DNA from: Perca fluviatilis | Lineage: Eukaryota > Chordata > Actinopteri > Perciformes > Percidae | NCBI RefSeq assembly: GCF_010015445.1 | Contig: NC_053114.1 | Coordinates: forward strand, 24,574,079-24,638,078 | DNA: 64,000 nucleotides | Reading direction: 5' to 3' | Shown: positions 24,743-35,391 of the stretch, piece after piece | Layout: each line of letters begins with the position of its first letter | How positions within the stretch are numbered: the first letter of the stretch is position 1 | Position numbers and translations under genes: made by a program | The notes under the pieces: generated by a model | What the model was told of the DNA's origin: nothing | The model's database searches: none | The model's input: the letters and a program-made list of their open reading frames with translations, nothing else

Positions 24743-25236
24743 GTAATTTAAGAAGGTGACCCTGCCGCCACCTTTATCCTGCTTCAAAAACAGACCAAGC
24801 ACCGCCCCAACTTGCACATGTCGCTCAGCGCTACATTGCTCTGATTGGTTGTAGATCAATTCCGTTGTGTCCAGAGGCATTTTGGTCTGCACAGTTGATA
24901 ACGCACTTCGGGAAATCAAAATTGAACAGAGGTTCTAGGCTATGGGCAGGGTCATACATGCACAAAATTAACATTGACAATTATCCACATCCCGTTCACT
25001 TCCACTCTACGCGAGCAAAGGGGCGAATACAAAATTCGTTTCCAGTGCCAAATCAAATTTGCATCATGCAAGTTCAACTTTGGGGAACTTTGACCAGCAA
25101 AATCGGAGACGTTGATCATTGCTGTATCTAACCAGCCTGTATCGCCTCTGCAAGTGATGATCACTCACCTGCATTCACGCATGTGTGACCATGCCTTAAT
25201 ACGCATTTGCTAATTATTCTGGCTATGCCAGGCTAG

Positions 25237-28200
25237 TTTTTTCAGTTTCTTAAAAGATATGCATTTCAGTAACTACTGTGATAAAGTAAGTGGATTTTAT
25301 CTTGAAAAAAAATCTAGTCTCTAAGACATTAGAAACCAAAGTTACAGTAGCTTGTAAGCATATTTGAATATTGTTTTGACCAATTAGGACAGAGAAACAC
25401 CCGCTCGGAAGCTGCGAATCGGAAGCCAACTTCAGCATTGTCCCTCCTTGCAATAGCCATTTTAATGGCTGTTGTATAGGCTACTAACCCAACATTTACA
25501 AAACGACTCACAGAATAACAAAATGTTTGATGAATGCTTGAATAAAACATTAAATATACTAATCACTTATACTATCCCAACCGGTACGCGGTCACAAAAG
25601 CATTTGATTTATCAAAAATCATTAACTTGAACTAAAATAAAACAAGTTTGTATTGAAATCATTAGCAACATCAAATATGCCAGCAAAGCATTGGTGTGTG
25701 AAGTGTGTGCTGTGAAACAGTTGAAAGTGCAAAATGAAAAGAAGCAGTGTGGATGCTAGTTGAAGAAAGAGAACAGAGTGTCAGCTTTTACAGGGAGGCC
25801 AAGGTGAACTTGATGAGCTGCCACTGGCCTTTTGAGCTCAACATAAAAAACATCTACCATGTTACATCTATCAACATTGATAAACCATGTCAATAGGTTA
25901 CAAATGCCACACACAGGCACACACACCAGAAAGGACAAAAACGACATTGCTAATTTTCAGTATGTTCATGTTCAAAGCATAGTAATGCAATGTGTAAAAA
26001 ACAATTACTTACTTTGAGTTGAAACGTCACTCCCTCAGGTCAGGTTATTTTGTCCACACCTTCTTCGGCATCTTGGTAACCTCTGCGCTCCTCCTTATCG
26101 TTAATGTTACTGGGACTGTAAAAGTGCGCAATTATTCTGACAGTCGCAATCTTTTTGTGTTCAATATTAAGAATACTAGGGTTAGGCAAACTTTGCATCC
26201 ATAGTTGCCACCTTTGGAAACCACGGCAAGTCTCTTTTTTCCTTGTTCAAGGAAGTAATGTTTCTCTGTACCAAAGTTGCCAATTTAGCACTAGCCCCAA
26301 CTTAATGATGGTAACGTTAGCTAGCTTAACTGTTCGGTCATAGTGGCTAACCCGTCTTTTTAGCATCAGGTGTTGGTTGTTATTTTGCCGATATATGTTT
26401 ATTTGCTATCCACGTCGACTTTGGAGGGATTTGACCGCATTTTCCCCCCTGCTGAGCCATTTCTAACTTATCACCACTATGAAAAGGCGTTTAGGCAAAA
26501 CCACTGTATTTTCCAATATAGTTTTCTTCGCCACAAACTGGATGAGAGCAGGGCTTGATTTCGTTAATTGGAGCAATAAACAGCGTGCATTATGGGTAAT
26601 GTAGGCAGCAGGGTTTCACAAGGAAGACGAATGCATGGAATAAAATAGATATCTCTGGTTCTGCGGCATCGATTTTCTACAATAAGATTTTTTATACATT
26701 TTATAACAATGTGTAAATGTCATTTATGAAATTGAGATAGTATGAATAAATGTGTATTATTTCGAACATGTAAAAAAAAAAGTAGTATGGTTAATGTAAG
26801 GCAAATGCCTCTGTTTGGTTAAAAGATGAGGAAATATTGTATAATGACAATAAATAAATATCTATAGGCCTAAATATAAATGGTTAAGGAATGGTTTAGC
26901 TTAGGTAACTAAAAGCACTTTGGTCTACATTGTTCCATGAGGTGTGTCCAAATGTAATCGTTATTGGCTATCTGCTAATAAATCCAATTATATTGCTGTT
27001 GCATGGGTCACTATGGACCTTTGTTGAACTAATACACAAAACAGCCTTTCTACTTTTAGGTAAGTAAGAAGCTTTAGAAAGTACATTGAAACATTTCAGA
27101 TTGATTTTTACTGAAACAACATACAAACTTTTTACTGAAACAACATACAAACTTTACAAGGAAACATGTTGTGATGCTCAGGGGAAGCTACCCCACATTC
27201 AAGACTCTTGTTCTTGAGAGAGGCTCCTTATCCATTGAAAACCACTAGAGGGTAAAATGAGCCAGGTATAGAAAGATAAAACACGCACATGAACATGTGT
27301 TCAGTGACATGCCTACCATTGTTTCTCAAAACAAAAAATATCAAACACTAGTTTACAACTCACAAAATTCAGTTATATAAAGAAATATTCTATATTCAAG
27401 TTTGGAAATGGTCCAATTATGTATGTGTAGTGAATGCAATGTGTCCTCTCTATTTCACAAAATGTCATGGTTTGATGTTATACCTTGTTTTTCATACTGT
27501 AGCACATTATGTGAACCTTTTTGAAATGAATAGATTGCTGCTGGAAAGCTCAGTATGGGTTTTAACAGCTTATATCACCCAATCAAACAAAAACACAGTA
27601 AGACATGAAAGCGTAATGTAGCTAAAATACAATTTATTCCTGCTTTGAATTCACGATTATTACAATATTTAGAATTCCAAGTACATTTTCACACTTGCAT
27701 TGTGCACTTTAATGAAATGTAATGAAGTGTTTTACATCAAGACACAAGACAGCCACTGTTGTTGAAGGTTTTGTTGGTAGTGCAACGTATGCGACTTCCA
27801 GTTTCGACACACCGTACTGTAGATACAGGTCAGAAGACCAGTTGAGCCACAAGCCAAGACAGAGAAGAAATCTATTCTCATCCCTCTTAGCAAATAAAAT
27901 TTCTTCTTAGTTACCTTTCCCTAATGAGGATGACAACAATGCTAGTTATTTCTCTGTTTTTAAGCACAGACTAACAATGAATATGATATACCAACTTTCT
28001 GGTTGTAGTCTGAAAGCAAGATCAGTCCATGTTTGTGAAGAATACTGTATAAGTTCCTGCTTCCAAGTGTTTGCAGGTAGATGATGATGCAGTTTTTTTC
28101 ACTCAAAGGAGGCACTTGGTCCTAGACAGCCAAAGAGAGGATAGGAAAATAAAAAAATAAAAGTTCAACTTCTGAAAAGATTAAGATTCAGAAAAAAATT

Positions 28201-28300
28201 TGTCGGGCATTTGGCTTCATTTCATAGATTTACAATATAGAGCAACAGAAAATATGGGCAGTACGAGATATGGGGACCAAAAAACCTTTTGGGCCACCAG
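25237..28300. other. Gene-free AT-rich DNA downstream of calca
   Basis: No exon recognised. A 24-bp unit with core tactgaaacaacatacaaac is repeated twice at about 27106-27153. The left part (26040-26640) has repeat-like gttagctagctta motifs. The far right part may include distal 3' UTR of the CGRP transcript. Confidence 0.4.
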
Positions 28301-28321
28301 AATGGCTCGCAGTAATTACCT

Positions 28322-28327
28322 TTTATT
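28322..28327 (-). terminator. Candidate poly(A) signal of the CGRP transcript
   Basis: AATAAA on the minus strand about 620 nt downstream of the CGRP stop codon. It is the nearest canonical signal I found; others further downstream are possible. Confidence 0.35.
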
Positions 28328-28944
28328 TTTTTATTTCATAGAATTCATACACTGAAGCTGTCACAAAAAAAGGACAGTGGAGTCAGTGACTTGTTGGCAC
28401 TGTAGGCAAATCTGGTTTGGTCAGGTTGTGGTATATGAATGACCACATTACAGCAAGAGTAACTTGTGAATGTCCATACTTAACAAAAACATGGCATAAT
28501 TGACCATTATATCTAATTTAAGGACATTATATATAGCCTTTTACAAATCTGTAAAGTTCAAACACAACAACACTTGGACAATATATAGTGCTTTAGTTGA
28601 TACTTGGTTGATTGACAGAGAACCAATTTCCGCATGTGGCCATATATTTGTTAACATATTTAATAATAATATATTTTGAGATTTCCCTTGACAGATATAT
28701 AAAAAATTTAAAAGACTACCTTGCACTTATGTAACACCAAATATGTCAAATACAAGTGTATTTTATGCTTGAAAAAAATCAAGTAAGAAGCCTTTCTACT
28801 AATTGTAATTCTCAATTTGGTTTCAAAACACAATGATATGTTTCAAATTGCTCTCTTGTACTTTATCTACAGTATAAGCTTCAATGAGTCCAGCAATAGT
28901 ACTGATGTACAGAGTGCTAACACACCATGTATCTGCTCTTGTGC

Positions 28945-29107
28945 TCACATAGGGCCGCGCCTCTTCCGTCTGCCAAATGCCTGGGCACCCACGTTGGTGG
29001 GAATGAAGTTGCTGTGTCCCAGTCCTCCTGACCGACTCAGGAAGTCAGCCAAGCGGTGGGTTACACAGGTGGATGTGTTGCATGCCCGCTTCTGTGCTGT
29101 TGCATTA
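28945..29107 (-). CDS. calca: calca exon 5: CGRP coding exon
   Basis: Acceptor ACAAG before 29107, stop TGA at 28947-28945. After NATAQKR (dibasic cut) comes a 37-residue CGRP beginning [20 protein letters not shown], with the Cys2-Cys7 ring, and ending TNVGAQAF followed by G (amide donor) and RRKR. Compared with remembered vertebrate CGRPs, lysine 35 is replaced by glutamine and the GIGNSNFV stretch by GLGHSNFI. The exon ends in GPM and stop. Confidence 0.95.
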
Positions 29108-30348
29108 CTTGTAAGAATGGAAAAGATAGTAAACACAGATTATTATGACACTCAAGACACATGTTGAGCAGTATTGTTTAGCATCATCAACAACCAATTA
29201 AACACAATGAGAAAATATACCGACAATCATTGTGCATTATAGGTAGTCCATGCTTACCCTTGTCTCCATTCATTTTTTTTTTCAATGAGTTATGTATGTT
29301 TTTAATCTTGAATGAATTAAAAAAAACAGCTTCCATGTAAAAGATGATTTTATTTAAGGGGAAACATAGTTACTATGAAGAGAACAATTATTTAATATTA
29401 GCAATGTTTTTAGCTGTTTCTAATTTGTATTGTAATGTACAGAACCACCTAAGTGACAGTATGTTTGTAGCTATACAGTAATTCTAAGTTTTATAGTCTA
29501 AATAGTTAAATTTAATGTCTGCCAAAATTAAAGCAAGGGCGTTTCCATGAAGTTAGTCAGACAAATAGGATCCACATGCATCAGCAGTCTTGTGAATGGA
29601 TAGTGCTGGATGAACAAGCATCTGTTAACTCAGACAGACAGACAGAAAGAATTGGCTGAAAAGTGAGAGTTTTAGTTGTATGAGTTGCCGTAGTTTTCAT
29701 ATTGCTCGGATAGACTTCGCTTCTTTCCAGGCGTGCATGCTCCCACGTTGGTGCGGGGATAGGTTTGTAGTTTGTGAATATCCTGGGAGAGTTTGCCCAG
29801 CACACAAGTGCTTAAGCCGGTGCAGCGCTTAGACATGGGTCTGTCCAGGCTGTTAGAGACAAAGACAAACATGCAGAAACAGGCTTATGGTAACCATGGC
29901 ATGCAGATAAACATTAAAAATTACATGCATGATGTTTTTCCAAAAAGTCATGCATTAAATTAATATTTCAGATGCATGCTAACAGATCCAACAGGCATAT
30001 AAAGGTCTCTTGTTAGTCAAAATATTGTTGTTATGTTGTCATGCTATTGTTAAGTTTCATTTTCTGTAATAATGTCTATCATGCATGTTCTCTCATGTTA
30101 TTTGATATCATGCTCTCTTCAGTTTTCTGACCAAGGACACTGTTTTTCAGGCACATCATTTTATACTGAATAAATGGATGGATGAATGAATGAATAAATA
30201 ACTGCAGTTCATGCATTAAGTGATTATGACTGAGCGTTAATGTACATCAATTTCACTGTATACCTTGAATAATAATGAATACCAAAGTTGAAGCTGTTGA
30301 GCTTATAAACAAAAGTGTGTTATATTTTGAAACTGATTGTAACAGGTT

Positions 30349-30427
<79 letters not shown>

Positions 30428-31514
30428 GCCTAGTACTTAAACTTTATTATAATCACGGTTAACTATACTATGATGATACCTACAAATTTTAAAAGCCACA
30501 CCTGTTTCCATCAGCTGTGTCTTGCTCATCTGAAGTTATCTGCATGAACTCCTTGATAGCTTGGAGTAACCTTTGGGCATCATCATTCGATAGTATGATT
30601 CCATCTGACATAGACTCCTTACTAGTTCTGAAAATACACATTACAGTAGATTAGATTGGTCTCTCTAGTTCTAGTTCTGCCGCATCATTGGTTAAAAAAA
30701 ACGTATAACTTTCCCAGACAAATACAACAGTAGGGATACAATGCAAACTTTATGTAATCTGATGTTATTGTTCCTTTTAAAATCTCACAGGAAGTTAAAT
30801 GGCATTTTTACATCCATAAGCAAGCAATGGTTATGGTAAACGAGGAAAAGCGTTCTGCAGAAATAATTGTAAACACATCAAAAAAGTCAGACAAAATCAC
30901 AATGTTTTTACAAGGTAAATATGTTTTATACTTTTAGGAATAAAGCCACAACTCTGACCTGGATGGAGCTGCCTGTGTGACGTACATCTGACAAATGATC
31001 AGTGCATGGGCAAGGAGGAGAGTCCAGAGTTTGCGCATTATCATGATTCCCTGTGGAAAACACACACAATACCAAATGCAAGGAAAAGTTTTTAAAATAA
31101 TTTTGTGTGATCCGTGTCCACAGCATTCTTTTTGTACGGAGTTTCTCATCTACTGCATGCATTCACCGCTATATGACTCCTCTTCTTATCTCTCTCTTAC
31201 ACTCCCTCGCTGTGAAAGCAGCTGAACTTTGCCAGTAGCTATAACAGCAGCTCTGTCCATTAGCAGAATTAGCTGCAGCCTACCATAGATAGTATAACAT
31301 CATCAAACCAGCAATGTTGCATCTCCCTTCTGTTGGAAACCAGTAAATCCACCAGTATAGGTGGTTATCCAGTCTACTACAAACACATCATCTGATATCA
31401 AACAACACAATTTGCACAATCAACTGAAAAAGCAGTCTTTTATCTATACTCACCGTGAGATAGTAGATCTTCTGGTAATGAAGAATTCAACGATAGTCTC
31501 ACTTGTGAATCTGC
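28945..31514 (-). CDS. calca: Calcitonin / calcitonin gene-related peptide (CGRP) gene
   Basis: One transcription unit encoding two prohormones by alternative use of the last exons. Exons on the minus strand: exon 1 noncoding (about 31514-31454), exon 2 (31050-30959; ATG at 31044), exon 3 (30627-30502), exon 4 calcitonin (29849-29672 coding) and exon 5 CGRP (29107-28945 coding). Exon 3 ends in AG of a split codon; both exon 4 and exon 5 complete it in frame (serine), so either can follow. The calcitonin form has 129 residues and the CGRP form 124. Both are secreted peptide hormones with a disulfide ring near the N-terminus and an amidated C-terminus. In vertebrates calcitonin comes from C cells/ultimobranchial glands and CGRP from neurons. 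Whether this is calca or a teleost calcb-type paralogue needs a tree; linkage to cyp2r1 and pde3b supports the mammalian CALCA/CALCB locus. Confidence 0.93.
29349..29354 (-). terminator. Poly(A) signal of the calcitonin transcript
   Basis: AATAAA on the minus strand lies about 320 nt downstream of the calcitonin stop codon and about 240 nt upstream of the CGRP acceptor. This is the position expected for the exon-4 polyadenylation site that competes with splicing to exon 5. Confidence 0.75.
29672..29849 (-). CDS. calca: calca exon 4: calcitonin coding exon
   Basis: Acceptor CTAACAG before 29849, stop TAA at 29674-29672. LDRPMSKR precedes a 32-residue calcitonin starting [20 protein letters not shown], with the Cys1-Cys7 ring, followed by [12 protein letters not shown], then G (amide donor) and KKR. 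The flanking C-terminal peptide is [14 protein letters not shown]. Position 30 of the mature peptide, glycine in the calcitonins I remember, is cysteine (TGC) here, giving a third cysteine. Confidence 0.95.
30349..30427. repeat. (GATA)n microsatellite
   Basis: About 20 perfect TAGA/GATA units inside the calca intron between exons 3 and 4. Confidence 0.97.
30502..30627 (-). CDS. calca: calca exon 3: shared propeptide exon
   Basis: Acceptor TTTTCAG, donor AACAG/GTGTGG. It encodes the N-terminal propeptide shared by both hormones, including [20 protein letters not shown], with split codons at both ends. Length 126 nt. Confidence 0.93.
30959..31050 (-). CDS. calca: calca exon 2: signal peptide exon
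   Basis: Acceptor TTCCACAG, donor TCCAG/GTCAGA. The ATG at 31044-31042 begins [20 protein letters not shown], a typical hydrophobic signal peptide, with likely cleavage near VTQA-AP. A second ATG two codons later could also serve. The exon ends two bases into codon 29. Confidence 0.93.
31454..31514 (-). other. calca: calca exon 1, noncoding
   Basis: A donor (CACG/GTGAGTAT) marks the 3' end at 31454. The 5' end is inferred from the TATA box 24-30 nt upstream and is approximate. No ATG in frame with exon 2. Confidence 0.65.
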
Positions 31515-31537
31515 TGAACATTCCCCACAGTGCAGGG

Positions 31538-31545
31538 TTTATATA
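31538..31545 (-). promoter_or_regulatory. calca TATA box
   Basis: TATATAAA on the minus strand, placed to give a start near 31510-31514. Confidence 0.75.
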
Positions 31546-31649
31546 CTGTATGTTCCCAGTGGGTTTCTGTATGAAGTGAGTGAGCACTTGATTGTAGTCT
31601 ATTGGCCAGTCGAATGTTTTACCTCAAACTACTAGCCAATCAGAAATCC

Positions 31650-31699
31650 TACGTCACTTACATCAAGCCAATAAAAGAGCTTGTATGCAAATTACGTCA
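31650..31699 (-). promoter_or_regulatory. calca upstream sites: two CRE-like sites and an octamer
   Basis: Two minus-strand copies of GTGACGTA (complement of tacgtcac at 31650-31657, and of ttacgtcac at 31692-31700) lie about 140 and 180 nt upstream of the inferred start. The octamer atgcaaat (31685-31692) shares one base with the second CRE. Two ccaat motifs are at about 31636 and 31668. cAMP-response and octamer elements are known from mammalian calcitonin/CGRP enhancers; function here is inferred. Confidence 0.55.
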
Positions 31700-32343
31700 C
31701 TGTATGGTCATCAATGTGTCTAATTAACAGAAAGCTGCCAGGTATTTGAATCAGTTGGTAGCACCATTTGTAGTTAAGTCATTCTTTAAGCAGGGTAAGT
31801 GGGAAAACAATAAGACAGAAATAACTAACTGTCATAGTCAGTGTCTCATGTTCTTGAGAATTAATATGGTATGTGCATGTGGACCCACCTACTGTAAATC
31901 TCCTGACATTACAGGGTGTATAATTATAACGGTCAGAGAATTTAAACATAATTCACCAGTGCCTCCTTAAAATAAGTCAAAATGATTTTTTATGTGGTGC
32001 TATTTCATCTTTAGGTGGTTAAGACGAACACAACTTGGGCCAATGAGAGGCATGGGTTCTAAAGGTGTACAGTACCTACTTTAACTTACTATGGAGGAGG
32101 GCTGTCAACGAATATTCTAAATTCGAATATATATTCGAATAGTTTTTAAAAAACGAATTTCAAAGGTGAAAATTAATATTCGAATTAAAAAAGGAAATGT
32201 GGAAAAAAACGCTCGCGGTAGCAGAGGCTTTCTGGCTGTCTGCTTTGCGAGTGGGCGCGCTAGTGCGCCTGAGGGTTCAGGGACAGGTCACAGGAGTCGC
32301 ACTGTCTGGCACAGCGTCACTGCTGAAAGTTGACTTGTCTTGC

Positions 32344-32734
32344 ATGGAAGATGGCAGAAAGTGCAAAAATCTAAAAAGCCATGTCTGGAAGTACTTTGGA
32401 TTTTGGTCGGTAGGAGGTAAAATAGTTGAGCCGCGAGATAAAGTTGTATGCAAGCTATGTAAAATACAGTCTGCTGCTTCAAAAAGAGATGTTGATGTAT
32501 GAACAAGAGTCTCCAATACCTGCTCAACAAAATCCTCTCATGTGGTGGAAAACTTTGGGCTCTGGGAGATACCCTCACGTCGCCCAGATGGCAAAGAAAT
32601 ATCTTTCCATCCCCGGATCCTCAGTGCGCTCTGAACGCGTCTTTTCCTCCGCCGGGAATATAGTAAATAAAAAGAGATCAGCACTGGCCCCTTCAAATGT
32701 GGACCATCTTGTGTTTTTGGCAAATAACCTGTAG
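32344..32734 (+). pseudogene. hAT transposase, internally deleted
   Basis: The frame from ATG 32344 (MEDGRKCKNLKSHVWKYFGF, then KVVCKLCK) is the start of a BED zinc finger and ends at 32502. An overlapping frame carries NPLMWWKTLG, AKKYLSIPGSSVRSERVFSSAGNIV and SNVDHLVFLANNL, the hAT C-terminal dimerisation region, ending at 32734. The catalytic core between them is missing and the two parts are in different frames. No activity is expected. Confidence 0.88.
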
Positions 32735-33324
32735 GCCTTCAGGCCTATGACCCGACGGTGACAGTGCACTAAAAAGACAATGGAATAAATTGAAGTCAGT
32801 TTTTTTTCTTCCTTTTTTTTAATACAAGCGCCAAGAATGTAAGTAGCCTTTTTCTTTTTTAAAAGCACTTTATTTTGTATGAACCTCAGGGTAAAAGTTC
32901 TTTGTTGTCACATTTCTCGGAATTGTGTGCCTCATTTTATTTAACGTTAAACAGAAACATTACTAAAGTGTATGCTACGACTGAATAGATATGCATGCAT
33001 AAAGGTTAAATGCACTGCTTCCACTGGTTTGATTATTTACCGTTTCATGTCAAGGAAAAGCTCCATGTTTACTACAGCACAGCTCGCTCGGAGCGTTCAA
33101 TGTCGGTTCTATATAGGCTACTGTGAAACTGTTAATGTTAATAATATTTGTTTCAATCACTGAATGAAGCCTGCTATATTTGGGACAATAGTCGCGACCT
33201 TAAATTGCTTGCACAAAAATCTTGATCAGCACTCAAAATGTGTTTATTGTTGTTCATTTTAAACCGTTATGCGCACAGCCGCACATTACGCAGAGAGCGT
33301 GAGGGCGAGAGAGAGAAAGTGCTC

Positions 33325-33352
33325 GAGTGAGCGAGCGAGCGAGCGAGCGAGC
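33325..33352. repeat. (GAGC)n short tandem repeat
   Basis: About six units of gagc/gcga inside the hAT derivative. Confidence 0.8.
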
Positions 33353-33551
33353 GTGAGGTCTGCGCTGTTGGTCATCATTTGATTTACTTGTTTTTGTGTA
33401 GGTAATACGTTGTCAAATATGTTTAAACTTAAATAGACTACCTATACAAGTAGTTATGTCTCTTTGTATTAATTTGTCCTATTATTGACGTAATGCGCGT
33501 CATTGACAAAATGCGCATGCGCAACCAGATGTTCGAATAGTTCGAATATTA

Positions 33552-34155
33552 ATGCTGCGTTCATGCCACCTCGGAATAACAGGCACCGCCCCCCTGGTTA
33601 CGTTGTTTTTCCGACTGGCAGCGTTCACATGGTCGGGATGCGTGTTCTTCTTCTTCTGTTATATTGGCGTTTGGCATAACAACTTTTTGCATGACTGCCA
33701 CCAACTGTTGGCCGTAGCCTAGAGCATCAGGTGTGTGAAAACATGGAGGCCACAATAACAGAAGATTCTCTGTTTTCTTATGCGAGCATCCAAACAGCAC
33801 ATCGCCAAGTGTAGGCTATTTTTTGTGTTATCTGCAGGACAACGAACGGGAAAAGACACGGATAATGTGTTGTTTTTTTATACATAGGCCTATTTATGAA
33901 TAATTTTAAACATATTATGTCTGTGTATGTTTCTTGGCAGAGGCATTTGTCCACAATAAACAGTTTATTATCATTGAAATATGTTCAGTGAACCAAAGTC
34001 GCCTCCATCAAACGTCAGTTGTCAACAACGCGTCACCAACTGGGAAACTCGGTTATCAAAATCCAGCCCGAGTTTCCCACCTCTGATTCCCACAGGACGT
34101 GAATGGTGACGTTTTCTCTTGGAAAAACGTTTTTCCGATGTCCATGAACGCACGG
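33552..34155. mobile_element. MITE nested in hAT derivative
   Basis: The left tip tgctgcgttcatgccacctc mirrors the right tip (ccgatgtccatgaacgcac). It separates the body of the hAT derivative from its right end. Target duplication not resolved. Confidence 0.6.
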
Positions 34156-34214
34156 TATGAGTTTTTTTAGAGGGAATATTCGCACGTCATTTCTGAGCAA
34201 TTTTGACAGCCCTA

Positions 34215-35390
34215 ATATGGAGCGGGCAAAAAAATGGAAATACCACAAGATTTCATCACATTTACAAAGACAGTGAATGTTTACAAGTGAGTCATATTTT
34301 ATAACATTACCAGATGGCAATGTGCTGAACAAAAAATAACTTTTGTTGCAGTCACTCACTCAAGTTGCATTTTAGTGTGGCAAGGGGAACAGGGTCAAAG
34401 GCCAAGCGCATGGCTCATACTGTATGTTCATCAGTATGATATCTAACAGTCAAAGAATTTGCTCCCTCGCATCTTTCAATATAATATTGCCCTATTACAC
34501 ACTGCTGAACAATTTAGAAGTGTGTTGGTAAATACCAAAGTAAAGTAATTTGTCTCCAACTTGTCATTAGATCTAATGATCATTGAACCTTGTTGTCAGT
34601 TTCTGAAGCACAGAGTACAAAGTAGATTTTAACTTCCTATGTCTCTGCAACAAATTCAATTTCTTACTTAACCGAGATAAATGTTTTGATCCTGCTCATT
34701 TTCATAATTTAAACACGGTTAGATAAAATAATGCCTTTTTTGTATGGGAATAGCGTCACATACTCTCCATGGATAAACTAAACCTTCATAGACTTCAGTA
34801 GTGTCCATCCAGTTTCTCCGAAGAAATACTGGGCTGTTGGTCTCTTGCCATCTTGTAATTTCCCTTTATGTAACAATATTGGATGATGTGTCATAAAGCT
34901 TCCTGCCTCCCAGTTAGTTTTTTCATCACAAGGAAATTCATTAGTGTAGATGAGCCTTTTAGTACTATTGAACAGACCTGCAGGCTCCCTACCAGAAGCA
35001 CTAAATTAGTCTCTAACAGCTCCACATGATGTAAGAAACTGCTCATGGTGGACTAAAGACTTTAGAATGAGAGATTCCAACTATACACACACAATGATTA
35101 TGGTTTTGATCTCATTTGAGTACCTTGCCAGGAAATGTGAAGTTCATATATTTATCTTTACTCATCTCCAGCTTCTCATGCAATGTCAACCAAGTAAAGC
35201 ATATATGTGAAGATAGAAAACCATGTCTATATTACATGGATTTTGGATGTCAGTGCTCAAACAATCTTACTGTACTGTTTGCAAATTTTCCAATATTATT
35301 GTAATTACAAAAGCTAAAAGTGACGTGAACTCCTCTCTAAAGCAGCTAAGATGGATGTCTCTACCTCCATGAAAAGTGCCAATTTTCCAC
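34215..35390. other. No gene recognised
   Basis: AT-rich noncoding DNA. Confidence 0.4.
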
Positions 35391-35391
35391 T

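Larger units (their letters stand above)
23105..25236. mobile_element. Probable composite of nested elements with ctagcctg termini
   Basis: The left tip cttagcctg and right tip caggctag mirror each other and resemble the termini of the element inserted within it (23151-23774). A further repeat (24073-24742) is inserted in its middle. The remaining sequence, 23783-24064 and 24751-25236, has no coding content; the part near 23970-24060 resembles 41606-41695. No convincing outer target duplication was found. Confidence 0.45.
32097..34214 (+). mobile_element. hAT transposon deletion derivative
   Basis: Termini gagggctgtcaacg and tttgacagcccta are inverted. Flanks ctatggag and atatggag form an 8-bp duplication with one mismatch. 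The left part carries gaatattcgaat-type subterminal repeats. It keeps the two ends of a transposase gene (BED finger start, hAT C-terminal dimerisation end) with the middle missing. A palindromic MITE is inserted at about 33552-34155. Confidence 0.85.

Noticed and set aside
28817..29167. 116-codon plus-strand frame over the CGRP exon
   Set aside because: It is the antisense shadow of the calca CGRP exon.
30349..30427. CRISPR-like short regular repeats
   Set aside because: Units are 4 bp without spacers: a GATA microsatellite in a vertebrate intron.
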